From the NCBI GenBank assembly GCA_013359255.1, contig JABWCF010000021.1, forward strand, positions 1 to 39,208: a DNA stretch of 39,208 bases, in the 5' to 3' direction. The DNA is from Flavobacteriales bacterium (GTDB lineage: Bacteria; Bacteroidota; Bacteroidia; Flavobacteriales_E; Vicingaceae). Shown here piece after piece: positions 18,446 to 26,738 of the stretch. The translations under genes and the position numbers were made by a program. Under the pieces are notes generated by a model that had not been told where the DNA came from, did no database searches, and was given only the letters and a program-made list of their open reading frames with translations. Within the stretch, counting starts at the first letter, position 1. Every line of letters starts with the position of its first letter.

Positions 18446-18453
18446 TAAATTTG
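18446..18453 (+). promoter_or_regulatory. -7 promoter box of lhgO
   Basis: TAAATTTG, an exact TAnnTTTG match, 20 nt before the ATG at 18474. No good -33 element is visible. Confidence 0.4.
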
Positions 18454-18473
18454 TCAACGTTATAAATTAATCC

Positions 18474-19682
18474 ATGTTCGATATTACCATAGTGGGAGGC
18501 GGAATTGTTGGTGCAGCCACTGCCTATAAAATACAAAAGGAATTTCCGGAGTTAAAAATCCTTATCATCGAAAAAGAAAAAAAACTGGCAAACCACCAAA
18601 CCGGCAATAATTCCGGAGTTATTCACTCCGGATTGTATTACAAACCGGGTTCTAAAAAAGCAATTAATTGTGTGCTGGGAAGAAAGGAACTAGTAGCCTT
18701 TGCAAAAGAGCATAAAATAGCACACGATGTGTGTGGTAAAGTAGTGGTGGCTGTTTCCGAAAGCGAATTACCCTTTATGGATAAGATTTTTCAAAACGGC
18801 ATTGAAAATGGAGTAGAGGGTATTGAAAAAATAAATGCACAACGCATTAAAGAAATTGAACCTTTTTCTGAAGGAATAGCAGGTATTTGGGTGCCTTGTA
18901 CAGGTATAATAGATTATAGGGGCACTACAGAAAAGCTGGTGGAACTTACTTTAAATATACAGTCGGGAAGTAAAATAGTTATGAGCGAAGAGGTGTTGGA
19001 TTTTGAGAATATTTCGGCTACCGAGAAAAAAGTAATAACCGATAGAAATTTTTATAATACAAAATTCGTAATTGTATGCGGTGGCTTACAAGCCGATAGA
19101 TTGGCAAAAAAAGATGGAGTGAAAATAAAAGAAAAAGTAGTAGGCTTTAGAGGCGATTATTACGAACTTACTCACGAAGCCAAACACAAAGTTAAAAACT
19201 TAATATATCCGGTACCTAATCCGGATTTTCCCTTTTTAGGAGTGCACTTTACACGCATGGTTGATGGTGAAATTGAATGTGGCCCTAATGCTGTTTTTAC
19301 TTTCAAAAGAGAGGGGTACGGCAAAACCGATTTTTCTTTGAAAGATACTTTTGATGCCCTTACGTATTCAGGTACTTGGCGTTTGTTTTTCAGTAATATG
19401 AAATTTGGGATAGACGAATATAGAAGAGCATTCTCAAAAACGTTATTTCTAAAAACATTGCAACGCATTATTCCTTCACTAACCATGGATGATATAAAGC
19501 CTGGCAGGAGCGGGGTAAGAGCTCTGTTACTTCGTGAAGACGGAGATACCCGTGATGACTTTCGGATTGAATATAAGCAAAACAGCATTCATGTTTTAAA
19601 CGCCCCATCGCCAGCGGCTACAGCCTGCTTAGCAATTGGTAATGATATAAAAGAAATGGCAAAACAACATTTTAAGTTGTAA
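18474..19682 (+). CDS. lhgO: L-2-hydroxyglutarate oxidase
   Basis: 402 residues, the family's normal length. This FAD enzyme oxidises L-2-hydroxyglutarate to 2-oxoglutarate, clearing a side product of 2-oxoglutarate metabolism. The N-terminal FAD motif is IVGGGIVGAATAY, followed by IIEKEKKLANHQTGNNSG, VIHSGLYYKPGSKKA and, near the C-terminus, GRSGVRAL; these are the DAO-family positions characteristic of LhgO. It follows the MFS gene with a 40-bp gap and may be transcribed both from upstream and from its own -7 box. It converges, stop to stop, with the gene at 19684. Confidence 0.94.
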   Translation: MFDITIVGGGIVGAATAYKIQKEFPELKILIIEKEKKLANHQTGNNSGVIHSGLYYKPGSKKAINCVLGRKELVAFAKEHKIAHDVCGKVVVAVSESELPFMDKIFQNGIENGVEGIEKINAQRIKEIEPFSEGIAGIWVPCTGIIDYRGTTEKLVELTLNIQSGSKIVMSEEVLDFENISATEKKVITDRNFYNTKFVIVCGGLQADRLAKKDGVKIKEKVVGFRGDYYELTHEAKHKVKNLIYPVPNPDFPFLGVHFTRMVDGEIECGPNAVFTFKREGYGKTDFSLKDTFDALTYSGTWRLFFSNMKFGIDEYRRAFSKTLFLKTLQRIIPSLTMDDIKPGRSGVRALLLREDGDTRDDFRIEYKQNSIHVLNAPSPAATACLAIGNDIKEMAKQHFKL

Positions 19683-19683
19683 A

Positions 19684-20223
19684 CTATACCAACGTATATT
19701 TTTCTGTTACCCCTTCCCAATTCCACATAAAATGCTCCATGGCTTCATCGAGGCGTTTTAAAAATAATGGGTTCGGACTATTCAGGTTTTTAAAATACTC
19801 ATCTTGGTATATACTAAGATTGTATTTAAAAAATACTCCTTTAGACAGGGAATATAGAGTGTTTTTAGAAGGAAAATTTACTTTGGCTAAAAAACTCTTG
19901 TAATCATTTATTAGAAGGGTAAGTTCCGTTTTCTCTATACCAAAAGTAAAAGAAGCTGCGTTTAAAATTTCGTCTATTACTTTTTGATCGGTATGAACAT
20001 TTAGATGATTCGGAATTTCGGTAATGTTTCCCGCTAACACAATCATTAAAAACTGGTCAGAATCATTTTCCTGTATATTCGGACAATGAACAAACTCCGG
20101 TGATTCGTTTATTAAAGAGGCTATTTCCGGAAACCCTTTTTCTACTGTTTCTATAATGGTATTTACAAAAATGTTGGCCATTTTGGACGCCTCCATTTTT
20201 TTCTTTCCGAATAAAGTAAACAT
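19684..20223 (-). CDS. Conserved-looking protein of unknown function
   Basis: 179 residues, no signal peptide or TM segment, mixed alpha/beta composition, probably cytoplasmic. It begins MFTLFGKKKMEASKM and contains FVHCPNIQENDSDQFLMIVL and an aromatic C-terminal helix ending HFMWNWEGVTEKYTLV. I recognise no domain. A clean TAGCTTTG -7 box lies 25 nt upstream, and the frame is intact next to convergent lhgO, so it is likely a real gene. Confidence 0.78.
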   Translation of the reverse strand: MFTLFGKKKMEASKMANIFVNTIIETVEKGFPEIASLINESPEFVHCPNIQENDSDQFLMIVLAGNITEIPNHLNVHTDQKVIDEILNAASFTFGIEKTELTLLINDYKSFLAKVNFPSKNTLYSLSKGVFFKYNLSIYQDEYFKNLNSPNPLFLKRLDEAMEHFMWNWEGVTEKYTLV

Positions 20224-20247
20224 GCGTTACATTAAAATTGGTACGTG

Positions 20248-20255
20248 CAAAGCTA
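20248..20255 (-). promoter_or_regulatory. -7 promoter box of the gene ending at 19684
   Basis: The minus strand reads TAGCTTTG, an exact TAnnTTTG match, with a leader of about 18 nt before the start codon at 20223. Confidence 0.4.
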
Positions 20256-20371
20256 AAATTAACCTATTCTTATGACAGTGTTAAATCGCTATGCTTTTCA
20301 ACAAAGTTATTAACGGAAATTTTATGGATACATCTTAAAGCATTGTACTTACAGATAAAAAGAAGGGAAAG

Positions 20372-22609
20372 TTATTTGATAACAGTAAACTTTTTTGTTT
20401 TATAAAAAGTGTTTCCGTTTTGTGTAAGCACAAAAATGTAAGAGCTCGGCTGAAGTGATGTAATGTCAATGCCCGAACCGTTTAGGTGGCCATGCAAGAC
20501 TTCTTGCCCCAGCAAATTATAAATTTTATATGTGTGTTTAAGGTATTGAAATGCGTAGTTATCAAAAGACACATTTAGCCGATTGAAGGAAGGTACCGGG
20601 TATAAAATAAAATCCAGCTCACTAAAATATTCATTGTTTACTGAATTAAAATAATCACCTGTAAATAATGTAACGCCACCGGTATAATTTCCTATAATTA
20701 CATCATACAGCGTATCGTTTCCTACAAAATGGGCTCCGCAAACAGTAGCTCTACTTCCAACTTTAATGTTCATATATGCAGAGTCAACCAAGTTAAATGA
20801 GCCTGTTAAGTTTTGGTCTATGTTATCGTAAAACTTAAGAAAACCGCCCATGCAGCCTAAAATTAATTGGGTGCTGCCATTGCTTTTGTAAAAATGCGGA
20901 TAACTAAAACCTATGTAATTCCACCATTCTTTAGCATTTACTTTTCCTAATGAATCGGTAACGAACGTATAAGTTGGAACGGTTTTACTGCCCGTATTCT
21001 GGTAATAGTTTACATTTCCGTTTCTTTCGCCAATTATTAAATCAAGAAGGGTATCGCCATCTAAATCGAAAAGTTGAGGAGTAGCAAATTCGCCCACATT
21101 AATAGATGAGTAATTTGCTTGTGCTAGAGAAAATACTCCGTTGTTATTTTCAAACAAGTGAATATTTCCGTGAACATCTCCTAATATCATTTCGGCAAAT
21201 CCATCGTTGTCAATGTCGCCAAAAGTTGGAGCAATTCCACGTATAGGGGAGTTAAAAGGTGAAATGTTATAAGATGGAATATTCGCAAAATTCCGGGTGA
21301 TGAGAGTAAACTGGGGTACATCTTTATTTCCGGTATTCTTGTAGAAGGAGAGCATTCCTCCTGTACTGTCGTAATAACTGTAATTTCCAATGATAAGATC
21401 TAGAAGGGAGTCTCCGTCAATATCATATAAGGTGGGATTGGCTCCTTCGCCTACTTCAATGGTTCCACTTTGAATAAAGTTTTTTTCTTGTAACACAAAG
21501 TTGGGTTGGTTGTTTTGCCCTATATTGTTGTACCGCCAAACGCTGTAAAAATTTTCTTGTTCTAAAGTGCCGGAATTATTAGGGCTAACAATTAAATCTT
21601 TTTTTGTATTGTTGTTTACATCTAGGTAAAAACCACAAGGGAATATTTCCATATCTATGGGAATAGTGTTGCTGTTGTGATTTTTCGGGAAGAGAGTGTC
21701 TTTCGAAATAATTTTACTATTTGAGTTTGGAACATTTCCTCCGTTTTGCAAAAAGGTGAGATAACGACAACCAATATCACCCACAATCATTTCAGAAGCT
21801 GTGTTGGTATTTGTTTCCATGGTTAAAACACAAGAGCCTGAGTGCTTATTGCCTTGGTTTCCATGTCCTTTTCTTTCAGGGCTGGGAACATTGAAGGGAC
21901 ACTGGTAATCTAAGATAATGTCGCAATTTAATTGATTTTCGCGGAACAGCCCCCAACACTGGTTCTTTAAAACATAGTGCAGTGTGTCGCAATTTCCTTT
22001 GGTTTCCATGCTCATATTACGGTGATATTCAACGGTACTTCCAAAAATTTCGTAGGTCATAATGTCTAAATCCCCATCCCCGTCAATATCATCAATAGCC
22101 GGAATATCTACACTTGTAACGTATAAGTTGATTACATTCGGCTGGTAATTAGATAGTAATAAGTTGGTTACAAGTTCAAAACTTAAATAATTTACAGAGG
22201 TATTCTTGTACACTTTAATTCCACCCGGTGCATAGCTGAAAATATCCATTTTACCATCGCAATTGTAGTCTCTTAAAAGGGCCCAATGCTCTAAAAATGG
22301 AAAATTTCCAATGTATTCAGGATTGTATTTATAATCGGGTTGGTTGGGCGTACCCTTGTTTATAAAGGGATTAATACGGTTTCCTGTTCGGTCAAAAATC
22401 ATGAGGTCTTTGATACCGTCTAAATTTAAGTCTATTTCGGAAACCTGAACAGAATTAAGCCCACCCGCCCAAGGGTTATTTAATGGAACAGCATTTTCAA
22501 TAACCAGAATGGTATCGTTGTATTTTAGTTGATAGATTTGAGAAGTTGCATAAAAGGAAACTGATATAAATATTATGAAGAGAACGAAATATTTAAATTT
22601 TTTCGACAT
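20372..22609 (-). CDS. FG-GAP/VCBS-repeat beta-propeller protein with T9SS sorting domain
   Basis: 745 residues from the ATG at 22609, which is followed directly by a signal peptide (MSKKFKYFVLFIIFISVSFY). An in-frame ATG at 22633 would add eight polar residues. The body has repeated calcium-binding-type blades such as DLDGDTLLDLIIGERNGNV, DIDNDGFAEMILGDVHGNI, DIDGDSLLDLIIGNYSYYD and DIDGDGDLDIMTYE, the FG-GAP/VCBS pattern of beta-propellers. The last ~80 residues are a T9SS sorting domain (LYPVPSFNRLNVSF, IYNLLGQEVLHG and a short basic end). It should be displayed on or released from the cell surface. Ligand unknown. Confidence 0.92.
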   Translation of the reverse strand: MSKKFKYFVLFIIFISVSFYATSQIYQLKYNDTILVIENAVPLNNPWAGGLNSVQVSEIDLNLDGIKDLMIFDRTGNRINPFINKGTPNQPDYKYNPEYIGNFPFLEHWALLRDYNCDGKMDIFSYAPGGIKVYKNTSVNYLSFELVTNLLLSNYQPNVINLYVTSVDIPAIDDIDGDGDLDIMTYEIFGSTVEYHRNMSMETKGNCDTLHYVLKNQCWGLFRENQLNCDIILDYQCPFNVPSPERKGHGNQGNKHSGSCVLTMETNTNTASEMIVGDIGCRYLTFLQNGGNVPNSNSKIISKDTLFPKNHNSNTIPIDMEIFPCGFYLDVNNNTKKDLIVSPNNSGTLEQENFYSVWRYNNIGQNNQPNFVLQEKNFIQSGTIEVGEGANPTLYDIDGDSLLDLIIGNYSYYDSTGGMLSFYKNTGNKDVPQFTLITRNFANIPSYNISPFNSPIRGIAPTFGDIDNDGFAEMILGDVHGNIHLFENNNGVFSLAQANYSSINVGEFATPQLFDLDGDTLLDLIIGERNGNVNYYQNTGSKTVPTYTFVTDSLGKVNAKEWWNYIGFSYPHFYKSNGSTQLILGCMGGFLKFYDNIDQNLTGSFNLVDSAYMNIKVGSRATVCGAHFVGNDTLYDVIIGNYTGGVTLFTGDYFNSVNNEYFSELDFILYPVPSFNRLNVSFDNYAFQYLKHTYKIYNLLGQEVLHGHLNGSGIDITSLQPSSYIFVLTQNGNTFYKTKKFTVIK

Positions 22610-22647
22610 ATTACGATTGTTTTTAGTGCCCATTGGGAGATGTATCG

Positions 22648-22655
22648 CAAATTTA
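22648..22655 (-). promoter_or_regulatory. -7 promoter box of the FG-GAP protein gene
   Basis: The minus strand reads TAAATTTG. The implied start site at about 22641 leaves a ~32-nt leader to the ATG at 22609, but only ~8 nt to the one at 22633. Confidence 0.4.
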
Positions 22656-22829
22656 AAAAATTACTTCCTTAATTCGGGGTTTCTTTGCAATTTATCATAG
22701 ACGAGTATAGCAACAAGCATGATAAAGTAAAACGCACATCGTCCTTGTTAATTTTGGTATAAATGGTACTTAATAGTGTGCATAAAATACGTAATAAAGC
22801 AAAATTTTAGTACTCAGTGTAATAATAAA

Positions 22830-22860
22830 TTGGTAATAATAACAGTAAATTCTATATTTG
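22830..22860 (+). promoter_or_regulatory. Predicted promoter of secDF
   Basis: TTG (22830-22832), 20-bp spacer, TATATTTG (22853-22860), an exact TAnnTTTG match. The leader to the ATG at 22900 would be about 33 nt. Confidence 0.5.
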
Positions 22861-22899
22861 CAGGCTCAAAAAAAATGAGTAGTATTAAATTTTAAGCAA

Positions 22900-25800
22900 A
22901 TGCAAAACAGAGGAGCAATATTAACATTTACCATTTTACTGGCATTGGCCTGTATTTACCAACTTTCATTCACTTGGATAGCAAACAGTGTAGAAAATGA
23001 CGCCAAAACATTTTCAGGCGGAGACCTGCTTTTAGAAGAAAGATATTTAGATTCTATAGGACCAGAAAAGGTTTATCCCTTGTTTGGATTTACTTTTGAC
23101 GAAGTAAAGAAAAACGAGTTAAACCTTGGCTTGGATTTAAAGGGCGGTATGAACGTAATTCTTGAAGTATCTGTTGAAGATGTGTTAAAAGGTCTTGCCA
23201 GTGATGCAAAAGATGAAGTGTTTGTAAAAACCCTTTCAGAAGCTAAAAAAGCAAAGGAAAAAAGCCAAAAAGATTTAGTAACTCTTTTTGGTGAAGCATT
23301 TACAAAATCTCAACCCAACGGAAGATTAATTTCCTTGTTTTACTCTGTTGAAACCAAAGATAAGCTAACGAGAGATGCAGCTAACGAAGATGTGCTTACT
23401 TTTCTTCGTGAGGAAGCCAATGATGCGATAGATCGTTGTTACCAAGTGTTAGACATACGTACCAAACAATTTGGAGTTGCACAACCCAATATTCAGAAAC
23501 TAGAAGCTACCGACCGTATTATGGTGGAACTACCCGGAGTAAAAAATAAGGAACGAGTTAGAAGATTACTACAAGGTACTGCAAAGCTCGAATTTTGGGA
23601 AACATACGAAAATGCCGAAATCTATCCTAAACTAGTTGATGTAAATAAGAAATTAGCTTCGGTTCTTCATGGTATTACAGAAAAAGATACCACCGCAGTA
23701 ACCGATTCTACTAAAACAAATGAAAGTGCTGCCAATACAGCCGACTCAACGCTAAAAGATTCTGCCAATCAGGAAAAGTCGTTGTTAGAGCAGTTAGCTT
23801 CAGAAAGTGACAGTTCAAACACCGATTCTACTCAACAATCGCTAGAAGACTTTACTAAAGAGAATCCGCTGTTTGCGTACTTACGTCCTGCCGTTTTTCA
23901 AAACGAACAACAGCAGTATTACCCTGGCGAAGGACCGGTAATTGGTTTTGTAGCCATAAAAGATACAGGTAAAATAAATCAGTATTTTTCAATGCCTCAG
24001 GTAAAAGCCGTATTACCAAACAACATTCGCTTATTGTGGGCAGCCAAACCGTATGATACTGAAAAAAGATTCTTACAATTAGTGGCTATTAAAGTAAAAG
24101 GCCGCGAAGGAAAAGCACCTTTAGAGGGTGATGCCATAGTTAATGCAAGTCAGCAATTTGGGCAATTTGGTGGCCGTCCGGAAGTAGAACTTAAAATGAG
24201 TCCTTCAGGAGCCAATACATGGAAGCTGCTAACCAGAGAAAATATTGGCAAAAGCATAGCCATTGTGTTAGATAATAGAGTGTATTCTTTTCCTACAGTA
24301 CAAGGCGAAATAGCAGGTGGTATTTCGCAAATTACCGGAAACTTTACCATAGATGAAGCACAGGATTTAGCCAACATCTTAAAATCAGGAAAACTGCCTG
24401 CACCTGCTCATATTGTGCAAGAAGCAGTGGTAGGGCCATCCTTAGGAAAAGAGTCTATTAGTTCCAGTTTAAGTTCATTTTTATTAGCCTTAATTATTGT
24501 GCTTGCCTACATGATATTCTATTACAACCGTGCCGGTATTGCGGCCAATGTGGCTTTGTTGGCAAACCTCTTTTTTATTATTGGAGTATTAGCCTCTACT
24601 AATATCGCTTTAACATTGCCGGGTATAGCGGGTATTGTGCTTACCATAGGTATGTCGGTAGATGCTAATGTGCTTATATTTGAAAGAATTAGGGAAGAGC
24701 TAACAGCCGGAAAAAGTTTAAGACTTGCGGTTACCGATGGATATAAAAACGCTTATTCCTCTATTATTGATAGTAATATTACCACCCTGCTTACCGGTAT
24801 GATTCTTTGGTTTTTTGGAACAGGCCCCATTGAAGGATTTGCTAAAACATTAGTAATAGGTATTATTACTTCATTGTTTTCGGCTATTTTTATTACCCGC
24901 CTCATTTTTACGAGTCGTTTAGACAAAGGAAAAGACCTTACTTTTTCAACCAAACTAACACAGGGATTGTTTAAGAATATAAATATTCCATTCTTAGCTA
25001 GAAGAAAAGTTTTTTATGCTATTTCATCGCTTATTATTGTGGCAGGAGTAGCGTCTATTTTTACAAGAGGATTTAGTTATGGGGTAGATTTTTCTGGTGG
25101 AAGAACGTATATTGTTCGCTTCTCGGATCCGGTTTCTCCGGAAAAAATTAGCACTACTTTGCGTTCGTATTTTGTGGGCGAAGATGGTAAGCCATCTAGT
25201 ACAGAAGTTAAAACTTTTGGTAGTTCCAATCAGGTGAAAATTACTACTTCGTTTTTAATAGATAGCGAAGCTCCTGGAACCGATGAAATAGTTGAAACAA
25301 AATTAACCGAGGGCTTAAGTTCGGTTGCTCCAAATTTCGAAATGTTAGAATCTCAAAAAGTAGGGCCAACCATTGCCGATGATATTAAAACTTCTGCTAT
25401 TTGGTCTATAGTCTTGTCTTTATTTGTAATCTTCTTGTATATTTTGTTCCGTTTTAAAAAATGGCAATTTGGTTTAGCGGCACTTATAGCCCTTTCTCAC
25501 GATGTATTAATTGTGCTTTCGGTTTTCTCTATTCTTTATTCTGTAATGCCTTTTTCTATGGAAATAGATCAGGCTTTTATTGCGGCTATACTTACCGTTG
25601 TGGGATATTCTATTAACGATACGGTGGTAATTTTTGACAGAATAAGAGAGTTTTTAGGGGCATTTAAAAAACGCGAAATGAACGAAGTGGTAAACGAAGC
25701 CATTAACAGTACATTGAGCAGAACCATCAATACTTCGATGACAACCTTTATCGTATTATTAATGATATTTATTTTTGGAGGCGATGTAATACGTGGTTTT

Positions 25801-25902
25801 ATTTTCGCTTTACTAATAGGTGTTGTAGTGGGTACGTATTCATCGGTATGTATTGCCACACCTATTATAATGGATTTAACCAACAAAAAGAAACTAGAGT
25901 AA
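22900..25902 (+). CDS. secDF: Protein translocase SecDF (fused SecD and SecF)
   Basis: 1000 residues, the single-chain SecDF usual in Bacteroidota. It uses proton motive force to help release proteins exported through SecYEG. The SecD half has LNLGLDLKGGMNVILEV near residues 75-90, a P1 head domain and the conserved TM region GIVLTIGMSVDANVLIFERI. The SecF half begins near residue 725 (SYGVDFSGGRTYIVRF) and has its own TM block (VGYSINDTVVIFDRIRE). A Ser/Thr/Asp-rich insert at ~265-310 interrupts the SecD periplasmic region. The protein is placed well to serve the many secreted proteins in this window. Monocistronic, with a strong terminator. Confidence 0.97.
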   Translation: MQNRGAILTFTILLALACIYQLSFTWIANSVENDAKTFSGGDLLLEERYLDSIGPEKVYPLFGFTFDEVKKNELNLGLDLKGGMNVILEVSVEDVLKGLASDAKDEVFVKTLSEAKKAKEKSQKDLVTLFGEAFTKSQPNGRLISLFYSVETKDKLTRDAANEDVLTFLREEANDAIDRCYQVLDIRTKQFGVAQPNIQKLEATDRIMVELPGVKNKERVRRLLQGTAKLEFWETYENAEIYPKLVDVNKKLASVLHGITEKDTTAVTDSTKTNESAANTADSTLKDSANQEKSLLEQLASESDSSNTDSTQQSLEDFTKENPLFAYLRPAVFQNEQQQYYPGEGPVIGFVAIKDTGKINQYFSMPQVKAVLPNNIRLLWAAKPYDTEKRFLQLVAIKVKGREGKAPLEGDAIVNASQQFGQFGGRPEVELKMSPSGANTWKLLTRENIGKSIAIVLDNRVYSFPTVQGEIAGGISQITGNFTIDEAQDLANILKSGKLPAPAHIVQEAVVGPSLGKESISSSLSSFLLALIIVLAYMIFYYNRAGIAANVALLANLFFIIGVLASTNIALTLPGIAGIVLTIGMSVDANVLIFERIREELTAGKSLRLAVTDGYKNAYSSIIDSNITTLLTGMILWFFGTGPIEGFAKTLVIGIITSLFSAIFITRLIFTSRLDKGKDLTFSTKLTQGLFKNINIPFLARRKVFYAISSLIIVAGVASIFTRGFSYGVDFSGGRTYIVRFSDPVSPEKISTTLRSYFVGEDGKPSSTEVKTFGSSNQVKITTSFLIDSEAPGTDEIVETKLTEGLSSVAPNFEMLESQKVGPTIADDIKTSAIWSIVLSLFVIFLYILFRFKKWQFGLAALIALSHDVLIVLSVFSILYSVMPFSMEIDQAFIAAILTVVGYSINDTVVIFDRIREFLGAFKKREMNEVVNEAINSTLSRTINTSMTTFIVLLMIFIFGGDVIRGFIFALLIGVVVGTYSSVCIATPIIMDLTNKKKLE

Positions 25903-25922
25903 ATAAATAGACTTGTATTAGC

Positions 25923-25957
25923 AAAAAAAGGGTTTCAAATTTGAAACCCTTTTTTTT
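25923..25957. terminator. Bidirectional terminator between secDF and tRNA-Lys
   Basis: GGGTTTCAAA followed directly by its complement TTTGAAACCC, flanked by A- and T-tracts: a perfect palindrome usable on both strands. Confidence 0.9.
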
Positions 25958-25959
25958 AG

Positions 25960-26032
<73 letters not shown>

Positions 26033-26174
26033 ATTACATTTTTAAAAATTGAACCGCCACAATTTTACGACTTTTTAAATAGGATTTAATCTTTTTAGGC
26101 AGTTCCCATTTTTTAAAAAGATTTAAAAGAGAATAGAAGGGCAATTGAATTTAATATGAAAAAACAAGATTATA

Positions 26175-26190
26175 AGTGATAGAAGTCATA
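26175..26190 (+). promoter_or_regulatory. Candidate CRP/FNR-family operator upstream of the nos operon
   Basis: AGTGA-N6-TCATA matches the CRP-type consensus TGTGA-N6-TCACA at 8 of 10 positions. Its centre lies about 44 bp upstream of the start site implied by the promoter at 26194-26220, a normal place for an activator of this family. Chance occurrence is possible in this AT-rich gap. Confidence 0.35.
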
Positions 26191-26193
26191 CAA

Positions 26194-26220
26194 TTGCCAA
26201 ATTCATTAGGAGTAGATTTG
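26194..26220 (+). promoter_or_regulatory. Predicted promoter of the nos operon
   Basis: TTG (26194-26196), 16-bp spacer, TAGATTTG (26213-26220), an exact TAnnTTTG match; the leader to the ATG at 26243 is about 16 nt. The same -7 sequence is used by the membrane-protein gene at 34439. Confidence 0.5.
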
Positions 26221-26242
26221 TGAAATACAAAAATTAATAAAT

Positions 26243-26719
26243 ATGAAAAAAGCAATATTCATTTTAATAGTGCTAAGTTCTTCACTTTTTATTTTCTCAT
26301 GCGGAGGTGATGGAAATACTAATGAAAATAATCAAGAAAAAACCGTAGAGGGGGGAACAGAAGACTATGACCCTAAACGAGGAGAGGGGAAGTTCTCTGC
26401 CGAAAATTTAGTCGTAGGAGCATCGATAGACGTAGATATGGCAACTAAAGGAGAGGCCATTTCAGGTACAAAGTGTACATCATGCCATAAACTTTCTGAA
26501 GAGAAATTAGTAGGTCCCGGTTGGAAAGGGGTAACTAAAAAAAGAGAATTATATTGGATTATGAATTTTATAACCAATCCGGATCCGATGATTGAAAAAG
26601 ACCCAGAAATACAAGCCCAGTTGGAACTATGTTTAGTTAGAATGCCTAATCAAAATTTAAGTGATGAAGAGGCAAGAAGCATAGTAGAATTTATGAGAAA
26701 AAATGATGAAGCAAAATAA
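26243..26719 (+). CDS. Lipoprotein c-type cytochrome, likely electron donor to NosZ
   Basis: 158 residues. The signal peptide ends in a lipobox with Cys20 (LFIFSCGG), so the mature protein should be lipid-anchored. Heme is bound at Cys78-Thr-Ser-Cys81-His82, and Met134 (LVRMPNQNLS) is the probable sixth ligand: a single-heme class I cytochrome c. An acidic linker (~25-55) separates anchor and heme domain. It is the first gene of the operon, 19 bp before nosZ. Clade II nos clusters commonly encode c-type cytochromes beside nosZ. Electron delivery to the CuA site is inference from position. Transcription is probably from the promoter at 26194-26220. Confidence 0.93.
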   Translation: MKKAIFILIVLSSSLFIFSCGGDGNTNENNQEKTVEGGTEDYDPKRGEGKFSAENLVVGASIDVDMATKGEAISGTKCTSCHKLSEEKLVGPGWKGVTKKRELYWIMNFITNPDPMIEKDPEIQAQLELCLVRMPNQNLSDEEARSIVEFMRKNDEAK

Positions 26720-26738
26720 CCTTTAAAAACAATATATT

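Noticed and set aside
19172-19588. 138-residue minus-strand frame inside lhgO
   Set aside because: Shadow of the well-supported LhgO frame; no start context and no recognisable domain.
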